From: Marsupella aquatica
Taxonomy: Eukaryota > Marchantiophyta
Direction of reading: 5' to 3'
DNA length: 64,000 nt
Assembly: GCA_973895155.1 (NCBI GenBank)
Contig: OZ316895.1
Location: forward strand, 9,858,001-9,922,000
Shown: positions 34,858 through 46,659 of the stretch, one piece after another
Numbering within the stretch: the stretch's first letter is position 1
How the letters are laid out: each line of letters starts with the position of its first letter
Translations under genes and position numbers: made by a program
Notes under the pieces: generated by a model
Seen by the model: only the letters and a program-made list of their open reading frames with translations
The model's database searches: none
What the model was told of the DNA's origin: nothing

Positions 34858-35038
34858 AGAGAGTATCAAATCAGGGTCACAAAGTGGGCAACCAGGGGCC
34901 CAGTAGATAAGCAGAACTCCGACCACTACCCACAAAACCCGCACAAGGAGGAAGAGAGTAATAAATCAGGGTCACAAAGTGGGCAACCAGGGGCCGAGTA
35001 GATAATCAGAACTCCGCCCACTACCCACAAAACCCATC
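34858..35038. repeat. Tandem duplication, 95-bp period
   Basis: Two copies start near 34858 and 34953. They share AAATCAGGGTCACAAAGTGG, GCAACCAGGGGCC, AGTAGATAA and CACTACCCACAAAACCC. The core resembles the minisatellite at 58.3-59.0 kb (CAAAG(C/T)GGGC(C/A)ACCAGGGGCC), so the two arrays may derive from one repeat. A tRNA-B-box-like GGTTCAATCC sits just beyond, at 35071 on the minus strand. Confidence 0.75.
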
Positions 35039-35204
35039 CCCACCACACACAAAGGGGGGTGCTAAGGGGGATTGAACCTGGGACCTCTTTGTTCCGGCTA
35101 AGGAAGGAGGATGGAATTTTGTATAGTTCGAGGCTGCTATATGTAGGATGCGAGTTCACGTTTCAGCTTCTCTCACTAAAGCAAATCAATCGTCACCATC
35201 TTCC

Positions 35205-35560
35205 ACATCCTTCGGAGTTCGGATCCTCCGCCATTTTGCTGCTCTGCTAGCTCTGGAAAGCTGATCCTCCACTTCCTTGAGAGTTCGGATCCTCCGCCCT
35301 TTTGCTGCTCTGCTAGCTGTGGGAGCTGATGGATGTTGTTGGGTCGAGGTGTGGAAACTGATGCATGTTGTTGGGTCGAGGTGTGGAAAAGTGATGCATG
35401 TTGTTGGGTCGTCTGCTGGTAATGCTGGGCTTCCTGTGAGCTGGGGAGAAGTAGATTTGCTGTGATGCTTCTTTGGGCTGGTACTCCTCTACTACTGATG
35501 AGAGAAGGCAGTAGTCCAGTGGCTGGCAGGCAGGAAGGCAGGCAGGAAGGCAGGCAAAAA
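35205..35560. repeat. Cluster of short tandem repeats upstream of the MYB gene
   Basis: Three arrays follow each other. GAGTTCGGATCCTCCGCC(A/C) with GCTGCTCTGCTAGCT occurs twice (near 35214 and 35281). GATGCATGTTGTTGGGTCGA with GGTGTGGAAA is repeated about three times (35330-35412). AGGC/GGAA units run at 35523-35560. All are non-coding and together make the 5' flank of the MYB gene highly repetitive. Confidence 0.8.
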
Positions 35561-36406
35561 GCAAGCATCGAGAGATTGCGAGGAGCAGGTTTCAACGAGC
35601 TTTTCTGGGGTCAAACCTCGTGAATCCTGTGGCATAGGAAGTTTCAACGAGCGTTTTCTGGGGTCAAAGGTTGTGAATCCTTTGGCATAGGAAGGGGGAC
35701 GGAGAGACTGAGGGAGAAAGAGGGGGCGTGGGTCTTACTCTTGTGGTATGAATTGAGTTGAGCCTGTCGGTTGGATTGGATTGTCACTAGCGTCTCTCTT
35801 TTTTGTCGTCTCCCCGATATATTCTCTGCTTGTGTGCTCCACAAGTTTTTCCTCACAGCTAGAGCATCCACCGAGAGGTCCGTCCGTTTGTTAGTTAGTC
35901 CTGTCTGTAACCATCTGCACATCGTCGTCCAGCATGGCTTGGGCTCTTTCGCAGCTTAGCAAGATGGGCTTTGGTGACATTATTGGTCGTCTGGAACCAA
36001 TGGTTCCCCCACATTTGACCTCGGTAGACGACGAAGCTAGCTACCATCGCATTGATGTGTTGGTGGTGCTTTGCCGTGCTTGCTTTTTCCCCAGCTCTCT
36101 TTCTCTCTCCCCCCCTTAGTTTTTCACTGTGGAAAGTTGGACAATTTGTCGCGATCTTTAATTCATCATGAGACATATGATGCAACTCTAGTGCCAGAAT
36201 TGAGGTCGAGACTGTACTTCAGAATACCTCGTTCGGAAAAGATTTTCATTGAGACGAGAGTTTGGAGCTTCCAGCGAGGTGCTGAAGTCGTGGACAAGGC
36301 AGCTGGAGATATCCTTGGTCACCTGCAGTGTTGTTGGTGCGGATCGTCAGCAGGGCTGGGGTCTGGGAGTTAGCATCTACGACACTCTCGAATCCAATTT
36401 GGGTGA

Positions 36407-38671
36407 ATGCAAGCATCCACAGGTCTTGGGCTGCAGGAGCTGGAGGATCCTTGGGCGGTCGGATTAGAGAGAGGGGCCGATGCACAGGGCTTTTGGAGTA
36501 TTGGAGGCGAGGTTGAGACGGTGGGAACGATGGGAACCCACTCTGCTGCCACACTGTCGGGCAGCATTTGCAGTATAGGCAGCGTGGGCGGTATGATGCA
36601 ATCCGATGATGGCTCCAAAAAAATCCGAAAGGCTTACACAATTACCAAGGCCAGAGAGAGCTGGGCCGAGGAGGAGCATGACAAGTTTCTGGAAGCTCTT
36701 CAGCTGTGAGTCTTTCTTTTCATGTTACCACCTGATTAGCCTTTGTCCGGAGACTTTCATGGTGTGAAGGCTAGCTTTGTTTTAGTTAGCTGGAAGCTCC
36801 TTTCGTTGTAGATTTCACAGCAGCAAGCGAGTGCTTTACCAAATTTCGTCGATCCTTGGGATTATTGTTAGTTTCGGTACTGTTGGGTCTTGTAGCGTTG
36901 AGAAATGGTCGGTTCTTTTCTTCGTCTGGATCCCAGTAGAGCAGCACAGGCATCCATACACATGAATCATCCCAGCCTGATGCGCGTCTGGCTTGGGGGA
37001 CATTGCCTCCCTGGCTCCTATGACCTCAAAGTGTTGTAGGCATGGGAGAAGGAGCTTTCTTGTGTTGGTTGTGTCAAAGCCGTCAACTGCGATACCGAGC
37101 ACAAGGAGTGCAAGGTTTGAAGCACATTCCTAGCGAGTCTCTCTTGTCTGAAAATTGAAGTCCTCTGGGAACCTTACAGGTTTGATCGTGATTGGAAAAA
37201 AATCGAAGCTTTTGTGGGCACCAAAACGGTCATTCAAATTCGCAGCCATGCTCAAAAGTACTTTCTCAAAGTTCAAAAGAACGGCACTGGTGAGCATGTG
37301 CCGCCACCAAGGCATAAGCGCAAATCTGGTCAACCGTATCCTCAAAAGGCACCGAAGCCAAGTGAGTAACTCCAACGACCTTGAGGAATTGTCTTAGTCC
37401 GTTGCAGGGACTTGTCGTCCACTAGGACTCTGCTCAAATTGCTGTTGTCGTGAATTTGTGAAGCCCTAGATTCAGGCCAGTGGGATTGCATTTAATCAGA
37501 TGCTTATTTTGTCACGACTCTGCACATTCAGTCTCGCAGGCAGGTGTGATGGGACGCGTCCTGACCGCGCGGCCAACTCAATCAGAACCTTGTTTTCCAA
37601 GACCGGGAAATTCCCAAAGTAGCAGCATCGGAAGGAACTCTGGTGGAAGCTGGCAGATTCATTCTATGGCGCCGGTTGGACAAGCTACAACTGATCTCCG
37701 TGGCGGTGCTCCTTCAGCAATCAAACGTAAATCCTATCTCATTATCTTGCTAGCAAGTCATTTTGGGAAAGTTGACATGCATCTTAAAGCATCCGCATGG
37801 AAAACTTTCATGTACTTCCTAACAACGGCTTGTCTGTTGTTGCAGCTTCTCCAGACTTTGCTGCAGTTTACACGTTTATAGGGAATGCCTTTGACGCTCC
37901 GGGGTCAGAAGGTCATCTATCCAAGCTGAAAGCAATGGCCCCTATCGATCGTGAAACTGTGTTGTTGCTCATGAGAAACCTCTCTATAAACCTTGCCAAT
38001 CCAGGTTTTGACGAACAGGAACTAGGACGAACTGGTTTTGAGACTCCTGTTCTCATGTCTATTTCTTCCGCTACCCAAGGTGGCTGGGTAAGATTTCTGA
38101 AAAGCTACTGCTGAAGTGATGTGGAACTGTTCCCTCTTATGCCTGATTATTGTCGTGACGTTGGATAGTACCTGGCGCGGGCTATCAGAATCTGTCGTGC
38201 CTTTGCCCTTTTTCTGTGAAGAGTGCATTGACTTGCCCCTGGACTAAAATTTGGGAGAAAGTACTGAGATTGTTTTTGTGGGTTATGTGCGTTTTCCAGG
38301 TCAGGGAAGATGATGACACTGCTGTTTCTGGTCACCCTTCTTCAACACAGTTGTCAGGAAGCCCCGATTCTAACTCACACTTGGATCCGAGTCAAGACAC
38401 GCGGGTAATATCTTCCTACTCAGAGGGGGCCATCGAGAGCCCACAAAAGTCGCAGCAGAATTACCATGGTGGCGTGGAGTCCGTATTGTCCATGAACTCA
38501 TATATAAAACCAATATCTTCCAGACCTGCAGTGGATATGTCATTAATGGGAGTGCATGATACAATGGGTCCACATGCACACCCACACATGTCAGCATCCA
38601 GTGGTTTTGCAATGCCTGTGCCTGCTTTGACTGCAGGAGTCGAAAGCAATCTGGAAAACTGGTGGAGTTAG
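36407..38671 (+). CDS. RVE8: REVEILLE8/LCL-type single-MYB transcription factor (5 exons)
   Basis: This nuclear DNA-binding protein belongs to the clock-associated RVE4/6/8 clade, whose angiosperm members bind evening elements and activate afternoon and evening genes with LNK coactivators. Exons are 36407-36705, 37180-37361, 37532-37726, 37846-38087 and 38300-38671, giving 429 residues with continuous phase. The MYB repeat spans exons 1-2: [20 protein letters not shown], then [30 protein letters not shown] and the Pro/Lys-rich PYPQKAPKP. Exon 4 carries the conserved LCL region ([14 protein letters not shown] ... [16 protein letters not shown]). The tail is Ser/His-rich. The start could instead be the ATG at 36530. 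The leader contains an upstream 61-codon frame (35934-36119). An alternative exon 3 acceptor 12 nt downstream keeps the frame. The symbol denotes the clade, not proven orthology. Confidence 0.92.
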
Positions 38672-39580
38672 AATCTACGACTCGAAAAGAATCTATTTTC
38701 TTCATCCTTACATGTACAAATACTACTCTATATCACCCCCTAGACGCATTTGCCAGGATGTACATCCTGTCTGTAACATAAATCTTACCGCATATGGGAA
38801 GGCCATGACATGTTCGTGCCCAAGCGTCATCGTTGTATTGCTAGATTCATTTAGTTACATTTTTCCATCCTCACATGGCCTTCTTCTTAGTCTAGGGTGC
38901 TAGATCGTCTGCCCTTCCATATGTGGCCAGCCGTTTGAGAGTGTGTGATAGCCCTGCGGTGTTCTTACAAGAAAATATAATCGATCTGAGAAAATCTTGG
39001 AATTTATAATAACAGGTTGTACATTACATAAATAATCAAGGTGTCAATGCATTTGCATTTTACATGCAATATTTGATGTGATTAGTCTCACAGTCGTTCC
39101 ACTGTTTAAAATTTGCTGTCCTGGTCTCGAATATGGTCTCGAATATGTGTACCTTCTGTTACATCCATTCGACTCTTTCTTTTGAATGTGTATGGCCCAG
39201 TTTCCCTCTAGTATGCACTTACAGGTGACCAGGACTTGATGATGTCTGTGTATCAATCTGTCTTTGTTTGAAGTCGTTCCCTTCCAACTACCTTCAATCT
39301 GGACACGGATTTTTAAAACCCTTGAACTGTTGAGTCTGGTTGAAAAGCTCTGAACTTGTCATGAAGACTGGAATTGTTTCATGAACCAAATAGTCACATA
39401 TCTCGAGGAAACAGATGTATGGCGTGATTGTAGGTATGTAATATTCTTCAGGAAAAACAGTCAAATTTCAACTCTGCAATGGGACGAAACGCCGTAGTCT
39501 CGTTAATTTAGGGAAATTTAGGGATAAGTTTTGTTAGCGGCTCTGGATGTTTTGTAGGACGCTACTGAGATACTTCCTCT
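38672..39580. other. 3' UTR of the MYB gene and intergenic DNA
   Basis: AT-rich sequence with no conserved coding segment. GGTCTCGAATATG is directly repeated at 39122-39147. The right end adjoins the PRP4 pseudogene. Confidence 0.45.
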
Positions 39581-39584
39581 TTCA

Positions 39585-40437
39585 GAATGGGAATTGGATC
39601 GCTACTGATAAGAGTAAGAGAGAGATTCCCGACGAGGGTGATGATGCAGAATTTCATAAAGTTTTGCGTGGGATGTCTCAAAATTTTCTGGTATGTAGCG
39701 AAATTGAAGACGAGCGGCCTCTCTTAGCATGTACCTTATCTCCGTGCGCCAGGTACTAGCCACAAGTTCTTGGAGTGGGAATACCAAAATCTGGGAGAGA
39801 CATGCAGCGAAAAGGACAGCAGTACTCAAAGGGCATACTCAGAGAGTCCCAGGTGCGGCTTTACATCCAGAGGCTTGCAGCAAATCTTGCCACTGGCTCG
39901 CGGATCGAACAAAGATTGGACGGAGAGGGAGCAACACTGAGGACTTTTGAAGGGCACACAGATGTCTGGCGAGGGTTGCTTTTCATCCTTCTGGTGCCTA
40001 CCTGTGAACTGCTAGCTTCGATAAACCTTAGAGAATATGGGATGGGGTTAACACCGAGATAGATCTTCTTCTGCACGAGGGCTACAATTTGGGTTGTATA
40101 TGGACCGCTTTCCTGTGGACTAGATGCTTTGTCCCGTGTCTGGGTTGCGAACAGGCAAAAGTGTAATAGCGTTGGAAAGAAGGCCGTGCAAAACCAGTCT
40201 TGGGTATTGACTTCTCCTAATAGGTACCAATTGACAACCGGTAGTGAAGAGCGCACCTGCAGGATTTGGGACTTGCGGAAGAAGTGTCTTCAAATAATTC
40301 CTAAACAATCATCAGTAATGATCACTTCACAAATCATTACACCAGTCATGGAGAACGAAAGGGTTATACTGCATTTAAAGATGGTCTGTGACCAGAGGAT
40401 CAGGAACACTAGGATTTACATCTTAAGTACCAAGTGA
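39585..40437 (+). pseudogene. PRP4: PRP4 (U4/U6 snRNP WD40 protein) pseudogene
   Basis: The segment matches the C-terminal part of the U4/U6 small nuclear ribonucleoprotein PRP4 (plant LACHESIS). Collinear pieces are SQNFLVCSEIEDERPL, LATSSWSGNTKIW, VLKGHTQRV, TLRTFEGHTD and TGSEERTCRIWDLRKK. They fall in different frames: 39585-39759 ends in a stop, then the match moves to the frame at 39756-39950, then to the frame at about 39930-40000. The region around 40000-40130 is scrambled, and the last WD piece is in a fourth stretch (40129-40437). The pieces abut with no introns, so it looks like a decayed processed copy. Upstream N-terminal parts are missing. A functional PRP4 must lie elsewhere. 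Confidence 0.85.
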
Positions 40438-40439
40438 CG

Positions 40440-41329
40440 CTTGGTCGCCTGCTCTTTTTATGTAAATGGAATGAAATGGTCGCCTTGGGCGGTGGTACAG
40501 CTGTGGTCAGTATTAAGAGGCTCAGTGCATCCAAGACTTTCGATCACGTCTGGCAGCACGCTTCAACCTGAGCGTAATACCCTAGTGCACAAGATGTGAT
40601 TTAGATGTTACTTTGCTACCCTTAAATACAAGATCTCCCCTAGATCACTCAAACGTTCTTCGGTCACCGACCCGTTTTGAGATGCGTAAATGGACGGCGT
40701 AAATGGACGGTCAGCGAGTAGGTTCTCGCTGACCGTCCATTTACGCATCTCAAAAGGGTATTCCAATCCTACTGTATATTAGAATCTTTCGATAATAATA
40801 TAACCCAGAGCTGAGAAAGAAAACATGGACACACGGAATACTCCCAGAAGTGGGATTCCAAACGGAGAAGGAAATCATCAAAGCAAGCCAAGTACATCTG
40901 GATCTTAGCCCCAACATCAACACCGGTCACGTGGCTAGCACAAAAATTAGGCAAACCATCAATTCAAGCCCTATTGAGATTCTCCTCTAGTTTAATGGCT
41001 ATGGCACGGACTTCGCCATTCTCACTGACTAACCTTCAAGAGCATCATTGTGACTACCTCCATCGGGAAATGAGCCACCCTGCGCAGCCTACCGAACTAT
41101 TTGGGTCCTCTTTTATCAATGACTTCCGGCCAACTATGGAAAAACCACTTCCGAGTATCAACTTAACACCCAGAGAACTGTTGGGATGATCTCGTGTGAC
41201 CTCGAGCATTTCACGGCAGACAAGCTTTAGCCAACATCAACTTGCAATCTACAGCAGAGCCGTTTTCTATTAATCCGCAAGACTTATATTCTCATCTGCA
41301 AAAATATTCTATGGTACAATTATTGTGCC
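40440..41329. other. Intergenic DNA between PRP4 pseudogene and HAS1
   Basis: This holds the hairpin at 40675-40755 and probably the 3' UTR of the minus-strand helicase. No gene was recognised. A small frame at 40974-41189 is featureless. Confidence 0.45.
40675..40755. repeat. Near-perfect inverted repeat (hairpin)
   Basis: The right arm 40725-40755 (31 nt) is the exact complement of the left arm, except that the left arm 40675-40718 contains a 13-nt internal duplication (CGTAAATGGACGG twice). The loop is only six bases (TAGGTT). The structure would extrude or fold very stably if transcribed. Confidence 0.9.
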
Positions 41330-44300
41330 TTAAATCCGAGAGAACTGCCGCTTGTCTTTCTCTGAACGCTGACCATAAGGGTTAGAAGCACTAAAACCAT
41401 GGCCGCTACCTCTACCTTCTGGCTTCCCCTTCCCTCCTGTTCTACTCCCCTGCTTCCTAAACTTCGCTGCGCTGCTGTCCAGGTTTAAGTTGACCTTTGG
41501 TGGACAATGGAAGCCAAATGAAGCTGACACACTCTGATATATCAACACAAGGGCACCGGGGGTAAGATAATTGGGCATTGAGTGTTAAACAATGAAGAAA
41601 ACAAAATGTTTGCGATGACTAGAAGACATGGATGGGATTCAAGACGAGAACCTGTAGATCCAAGCGATGGACATTGAATATATCCTTCATTGCGTGTGAG
41701 TTGTAAGCCAGCAAATACGATCGATAAGCATCCCTGGCAGATTGATGCAAATAATAATTTTTTTCTACAAGTTTCTCCTGAGACAAAAGTGATGAAAGTG
41801 AGTGAGGAAAAGGGCCGAGTTGACAAACACCATCTCGTCAATGAATGTCTTTCAGATGATAATTACTTCCTAAAGAAACAAAAACATCTTTCTCCACAAA
41901 GGTTCATTATCAAAATCTAATAGAATCGTCATGAAAGACGACTTACGAAAATAGTAGTGGGTTAAAGCAAATGTCGGCTATTCAACATGAGAGACACATA
42001 TTGGCGTAAAGGGTCGCACCAACTGAGACTGAACGTTGGCTATTTTGTTGGGAGGAAATTCATACTCATTGAGTGGAACCTTGGCACCCTGTACACGACA
42101 TGACTCAAAGTCGGAAGTTATGTTCCACTCATACCAATGTTAAATCTTGAGCTAACACTGGCAAGAAAGAGAAAGAATAACAAAGATACCACAAGATCCC
42201 AACACCTCACCTTCAAATAACGAAGGAAGCCAAGTTCTTCGGGGATGAGAAATAAAAGTGCCCTACCCCGTGCACCTTCTCCTCTTGCTGTCCGACCCAC
42301 TCTATGAATGTATTCCTGAAACGACAAAGGCAATGCGTAAGTTTCGATCAACAACGATTAGTATGAATAAAAAGAGATAACAATGTTCTCATAAACCCTG
42401 GATAGATGTCCCTGGCCCATGCCAAAACCCTAAACAAGAAAGATGCGTCAGGAGTGCCATCAATCCGAATCAACAATCAGAAAAGCACATATTTTCACCT
42501 TGGGGTCATCAGGAGGGTCAAATTGAATGATCCAATCCTGGACAGGCAAAACAAAAAACTTGATTTAGAACAACCTCGGGGTATCATTCTTCATGTTTCA
42601 TTTAAAAAAAGTACTAAGGGTCCTCACAGTTCAATACATCATAGAAATATTCTCTTAGCATCCTAGAATCCATCTCACAGCCAGAATCAGCACTGTACCT
42701 CAAGAATTTTAAACCAACAATATTCTTGCTGCGGAAACTTATGTACGAAAGAGGCAGAAAAACCTACCACGGCTGGAATATCTAAACCTCGAGCAGCAAC
42801 ATCCGTGCAGAGGAGGATACCCTTCTCCGCATTGCAAAATTCGAAGTAAGTGGAGGATCGCTTTGCCTGCTTCTGCTTCCCATGTATGTCCAGGCAAGGT
42901 ATGTCGATGTAATTAAGTAGCTCGCCGTGAAACTTCACAGAGTTGCATGACGAGAAAAACACCATAACCTGAGACACCCCGAAGAAAATTGGATTGATTT
43001 ACGACTGGACCCAAAATGACCGAGTATGAGCATGCCGGATCTTGCATCCACTCACACGATTCCATCAACTTGAGAAGAGCCATTTCACTTGCTTCTGTCC
43101 TGCCAGAACTTCAAGAGGGATTTATTACCTTTTTCTTCAGATTCTTTTTCAAAAAAGTAAACAAGAGAAGGAAACGCTGCGCACTTGACACCACACAGTA
43201 CCCTTGTTCCAGTCCTTCAACAGTTGCCTGTACAGCATTGTCCCCGACTATGGTCAGCAATCAACCATTCCAGCCAAACGTTTCACTTTCGGAAAAGAAT
43301 TTTCATCGGACCAAATCTACCAAAAATCGCATCTGGCATGAGTCCCCGTGCCACAAGAGCAACAGATGGCGTGACACAATTACTCCAAAGATTGATTTAA
43401 ACCTTAACGTTTGCCAAGACTCACACCTTTGATCTTGCATCGTCGACCCCGATGTACAATGGTGCTTTCTTGAATGTCACACGTGCTAAGTCTTCAACCT
43501 GCATGAGAAGAATTTTGATCAATGACATCAGCTCCCTTCACTTCCAGAAGGTCCTTTATCGGAAATGGACCCTGTCTATTGAGCAGTCACAAGTCAAACC
43601 TCAGCATCATGATAACCCACTGAAAGGTCTAATGAAAATGTTACGAACCGGGGAAAACTCCTAAAAAGATAGACCAAAGATAGCACCGACGGAGGCCATC
43701 AGCAGATAATTACAGTTGAGAAGTCACCTTTGTAGTCTGAGTAGCTGAAAAGAGAACTGTCTGGCGCTCCTGCAGGATTTCAGCAACGTCGTGTGAGATT
43801 TGATTACCTGACATATCAGAAATAAAGAACCAGGCAAGAGAGGATATGGACTTACTTTCGGTAGGAGCTTAATAATTTGCTTCATTTCCTCCTCAAAACC
43901 TATCTCCAATATGCGATCGGCTTCATCTATTACCAAACACTGCCAAATACAACACACCCGATGTCAACAAGGCCGTGGGGAAGAAAAACAAGCACAACCA
44001 AATCCGGCTTGCAAAACTCAAATTCGCTTAACATCTTCCCGATCTGTGCCAGGATTAAGAGCACTAACGTAGCACAAAGTAGGCAGAAGCCAAAAGTACC
44101 ACTGGCATACTAGGCTAATCGTGTGTTCACTTACTCTATGAACCAAATTATCAGAACAATTCGATAAATATCCAAGTTTGCAAACCCTACTTTTCACAGT
44201 TTCTCAAACCCCGCTTCGAGGACGCGGATTATAACGTCAACCCGTTGCAAACTGAACAAGCTCAGAGGATCTGCACCTGCAAGTTTTTGTAGATAAATCC

Positions 44301-45797
44301 CTTGGTGTTTTGAAGATGATCAAGAAGGCGTCCAGGAGTAGCAACCACAAGGTTGACCCCTTTTCCTAACCTCTCAGCTTCAGTTCGTCGATTGGCTCCT
44401 CCCATGACTATTCCATGTGTTTGACTATGATACTTCATTAGATCTCTTGCAACACCGTATATCTGCCAGGAAAAAAGGTAAATTTGATGACTAGAAGATA
44501 ACATATTGAAGTGTCGTTGAAACAATTCCGATGTAATTACCAAATGCAAACCATGGTAACCGTGTGCCCATAAATTCACATCTCAGCGAATCAATAAACG
44601 GTACGTAACGGTGAATCAATAAACACAATTATACCTCTACTTCCCACTGATCTGCTCCACCGACTAAGCTTGTGAACAACATCACATGAAATAAACAAAT
44701 TCAATTTTTTGGGAAGAACAAATTTCGTGAAAATTGATGCCCATTGTATCTCAAAATGGCGATTCGAGTTGGCACAACCCCATTCTAGTTTCGCATAGTG
44801 TGGACTTGCATTCAAAAGTTCGACACAGCAATAACTCGTTCCAAACATGATTGGAATCGACTTCAAGTACCGTCAAATGTGCAAATGTTTCGAAATAACT
44901 TTTAGGAACTGACCTGCATGGCGAGTTCCCGAGTGGGTGAGATGATGAGGACGCCTGTGCCATTGCGGGGCATAAACTTGCCATGATAGAGTAACTCGAT
45001 CGCAGGGACTAAAAAGGCGAGGGTTTTTCCCGATCCAGTCCTGGCAGCACCAAGAATATCTCGCCCGCTCAGTAACTGAGGTATGGACCGAGCTTGAATC
45101 TGCACAACCGAGAAGATAACAAAATTAAAGTTCGACATTTAATCCACTATTGGCTCCTCCGCACAAATCCATTCCTCGGTATTCATCATTAGCCCGCAAG
45201 TGGCTGCAAAGCTGCTCGAGAACTCAACTTCGACAGTACTGGCCTACAGGATTCCCCAAATTCCGCTATCGTCCTATCCCAGGAACAGCTACTCTATGAA
45301 GCATAGATACACATACTCTCTACGGCAACACATAAGCGTAACAGCTATCGAACATGCCTGTGTACGGGTGATTATCAATTCAATGGTTGTACCTCGGTCA
45401 TGTGCGTGAATCCCGTGTCCTTAATGGCATTCTTCGTAGGCTCGGACACCGGCAGAGTGTCAAAAGCAGTGCTGCTCATGATTCCGGTGACAATGGCCGT
45501 TCCACCATCAAGTTTTTCAATCTCAAACTTGGTCTTCTTCGACTTCTTCCCTTCCTGTGCGGCCTCCTCGCCATTCTGTTGATGCTCCTCGCCACCTTTC
45601 CGCTTCGTCCCTGCTACCTTCGGTTCTACTTCCTCCTCCTCCTCCTCTTCCTCGTTCTCCTCCACGACCTGATCAACAAGCTCGTCGGAGGCATTCAGAC
45701 CCTCCTCCGCCTTCACTGGTCTTTTCTTCTTCTTTTTTCTCACGACGACCACATTCTCCGACGCGATGCTCTTTTGCAATCTTTCTCTCTTCCCCAT
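41330..45797 (-). CDS. HAS1: DEAD-box RNA helicase HAS1/DDX18 (13 exons)
   Basis: This nucleolar ATP-dependent RNA helicase acts in pre-rRNA processing and 60S/40S assembly (yeast Has1; plant RH27/RH51 group). Exons are 45797-45393, 45099-44914, 44462-44277, 43939-43856, 43769-43728, 43498-43427, 43227-43129, 42968-42768, 42537-42499, 42315-42211, 42088-42020, 41777-41652 and 41533-41330, giving 605 residues. All 12 introns are phase 0. The N-terminus is Lys-rich then acidic, with a Glu run. Motifs in order: HMTEIQ (Q motif), ARTGSGKT (154-161), PTRELA, TPGR, DEAD (264-267), [19 protein letters not shown] and HRVGRTAR. The C-terminal extension [12 protein letters not shown] and the tail with KDKRQFSRI are Has1 signatures that separate it from other DEAD-box families. 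An ATG at 45917 is in frame but the added residues look like leader. Confidence 0.96.
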
Positions 45798-45993
45798 CGT
45801 CACTGAATCTACTTTGGCAGGTCTCCTGCTTTGGCCCTTGCAATTGTGCTTCTTGTTTCGAAGGCTGAGCGCCCTTGCCCCCTCTCGAGCGCAATCGTTC
45901 TTCTCCTTCGCGAGCACAATTGTTGTCCTCCTTCTCTAGCGCATTGTTGCTCTGCTCTACCGTAAGTCCTCTCTGCTTCTCGACAATTGCCCC

Positions 45994-46070
45994 TAAAACC
46001 CTAAAACCCTCATTGCTCCCAAAATTCTTTCTCCTGAGCGCTCTAGCCCGTCGGATCCCTGTTAGGGTTT
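45994..46070 (-). promoter_or_regulatory. Telo-box motifs upstream of HAS1
   Basis: TAAAACCCTAAAACCCT (45994-46010) and GTTAGGGTTT (46061-46070) match the plant telo-box core AAACCCTA in both orientations, 200-275 bp upstream of the HAS1 start codon. Telo boxes are known in promoters of plant ribosomal-protein and ribosome-biogenesis genes, which fits this gene's role. Regulation is inferred from motif and position only. Confidence 0.65.
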
Positions 46071-46168
46071 CAAAGCCCTCGATATCGGTCCTTTCAGGAA
46101 ATGTAAGGGTCTGGTTCCATGACATCCTAGGTAAAGATGGCCCCCAGGTCGCAAGGCTCCTAGGCAAT

Positions 46169-46332
46169 AGGGGGTGTCAAAGCATGGTAGTAAGTAAGTT
46201 ACGGCCCATGGACATGAAAAGGTTTTGTGGCCAGGACAAAAACCTTAGGGGCTACCTATATGCATCTCTCAAAAGGATTAGACATCCTAAAGGTCACAAG
46301 ATCTTGCTTATGGCAATGCTTTGGCATGCCCT
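46169..46332. mobile_element. MITE copy B (AAT-flanked family)
   Basis: The termini are AGGGGGTGTCAAAGCATGG and CAATGCTTTGGCATGCCCT, flanked by AAT (46166-46168 and 46333-46335). Length 164 bp. It contains GTAAGTTACGG and TTTTGTGGCCAGG. Non-coding. Confidence 0.8.
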
Positions 46333-46496
46333 AATAAGACCGAGAATCAGACTGCACATGGAGTTGGCTAGTCTCCTTAGAGCATCTGTACCCGTGCCCC
46401 GCATTGGCACTGGGCTGGCATACGATGCAAGGGTCTGGTTCCATGACATCCTAGGTGAGGGTGCCCCCAACCACAAGGCTCTCAGGCTCAGGCAAT

Positions 46497-46659
46497 AGGG
46501 CGTGTCAAAACACGGCCGTTATATAATTACAGTGAAGGACATGAAACACTTTTATGGCCAGGGTAAAATGTTACAAGCTATCTAAATATGTGCCCCATAA
46601 GGATGGTATGTCCAAAAAGTTTCAGCCATATGCCTTATTGCAGTGCTCTGACATGCCCT
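46497..46659. mobile_element. MITE copy C (AAT-flanked family)
   Basis: The termini are AGGGCGTGTCAAAACACGG and AGTGCTCTGACATGCCCT, flanked by AAT (46494-46496 and 46660-46662). Length 163 bp. It contains TTTTATGGCCAGGGTAAAATG. It is the duplicate partner of copy B. Confidence 0.8.

Noticed and set aside
40675-40755. miRNA precursor
   Set aside because: Perfect pairing with a six-base loop and a duplicated arm segment is unlike a plant miRNA stem; no support without small-RNA data.
45798-45917. N-terminal extension of HAS1 from an ATG at 45917
   Set aside because: Added residues do not resemble the family, and [10 protein letters not shown] at 45797 is a plausible natural start.
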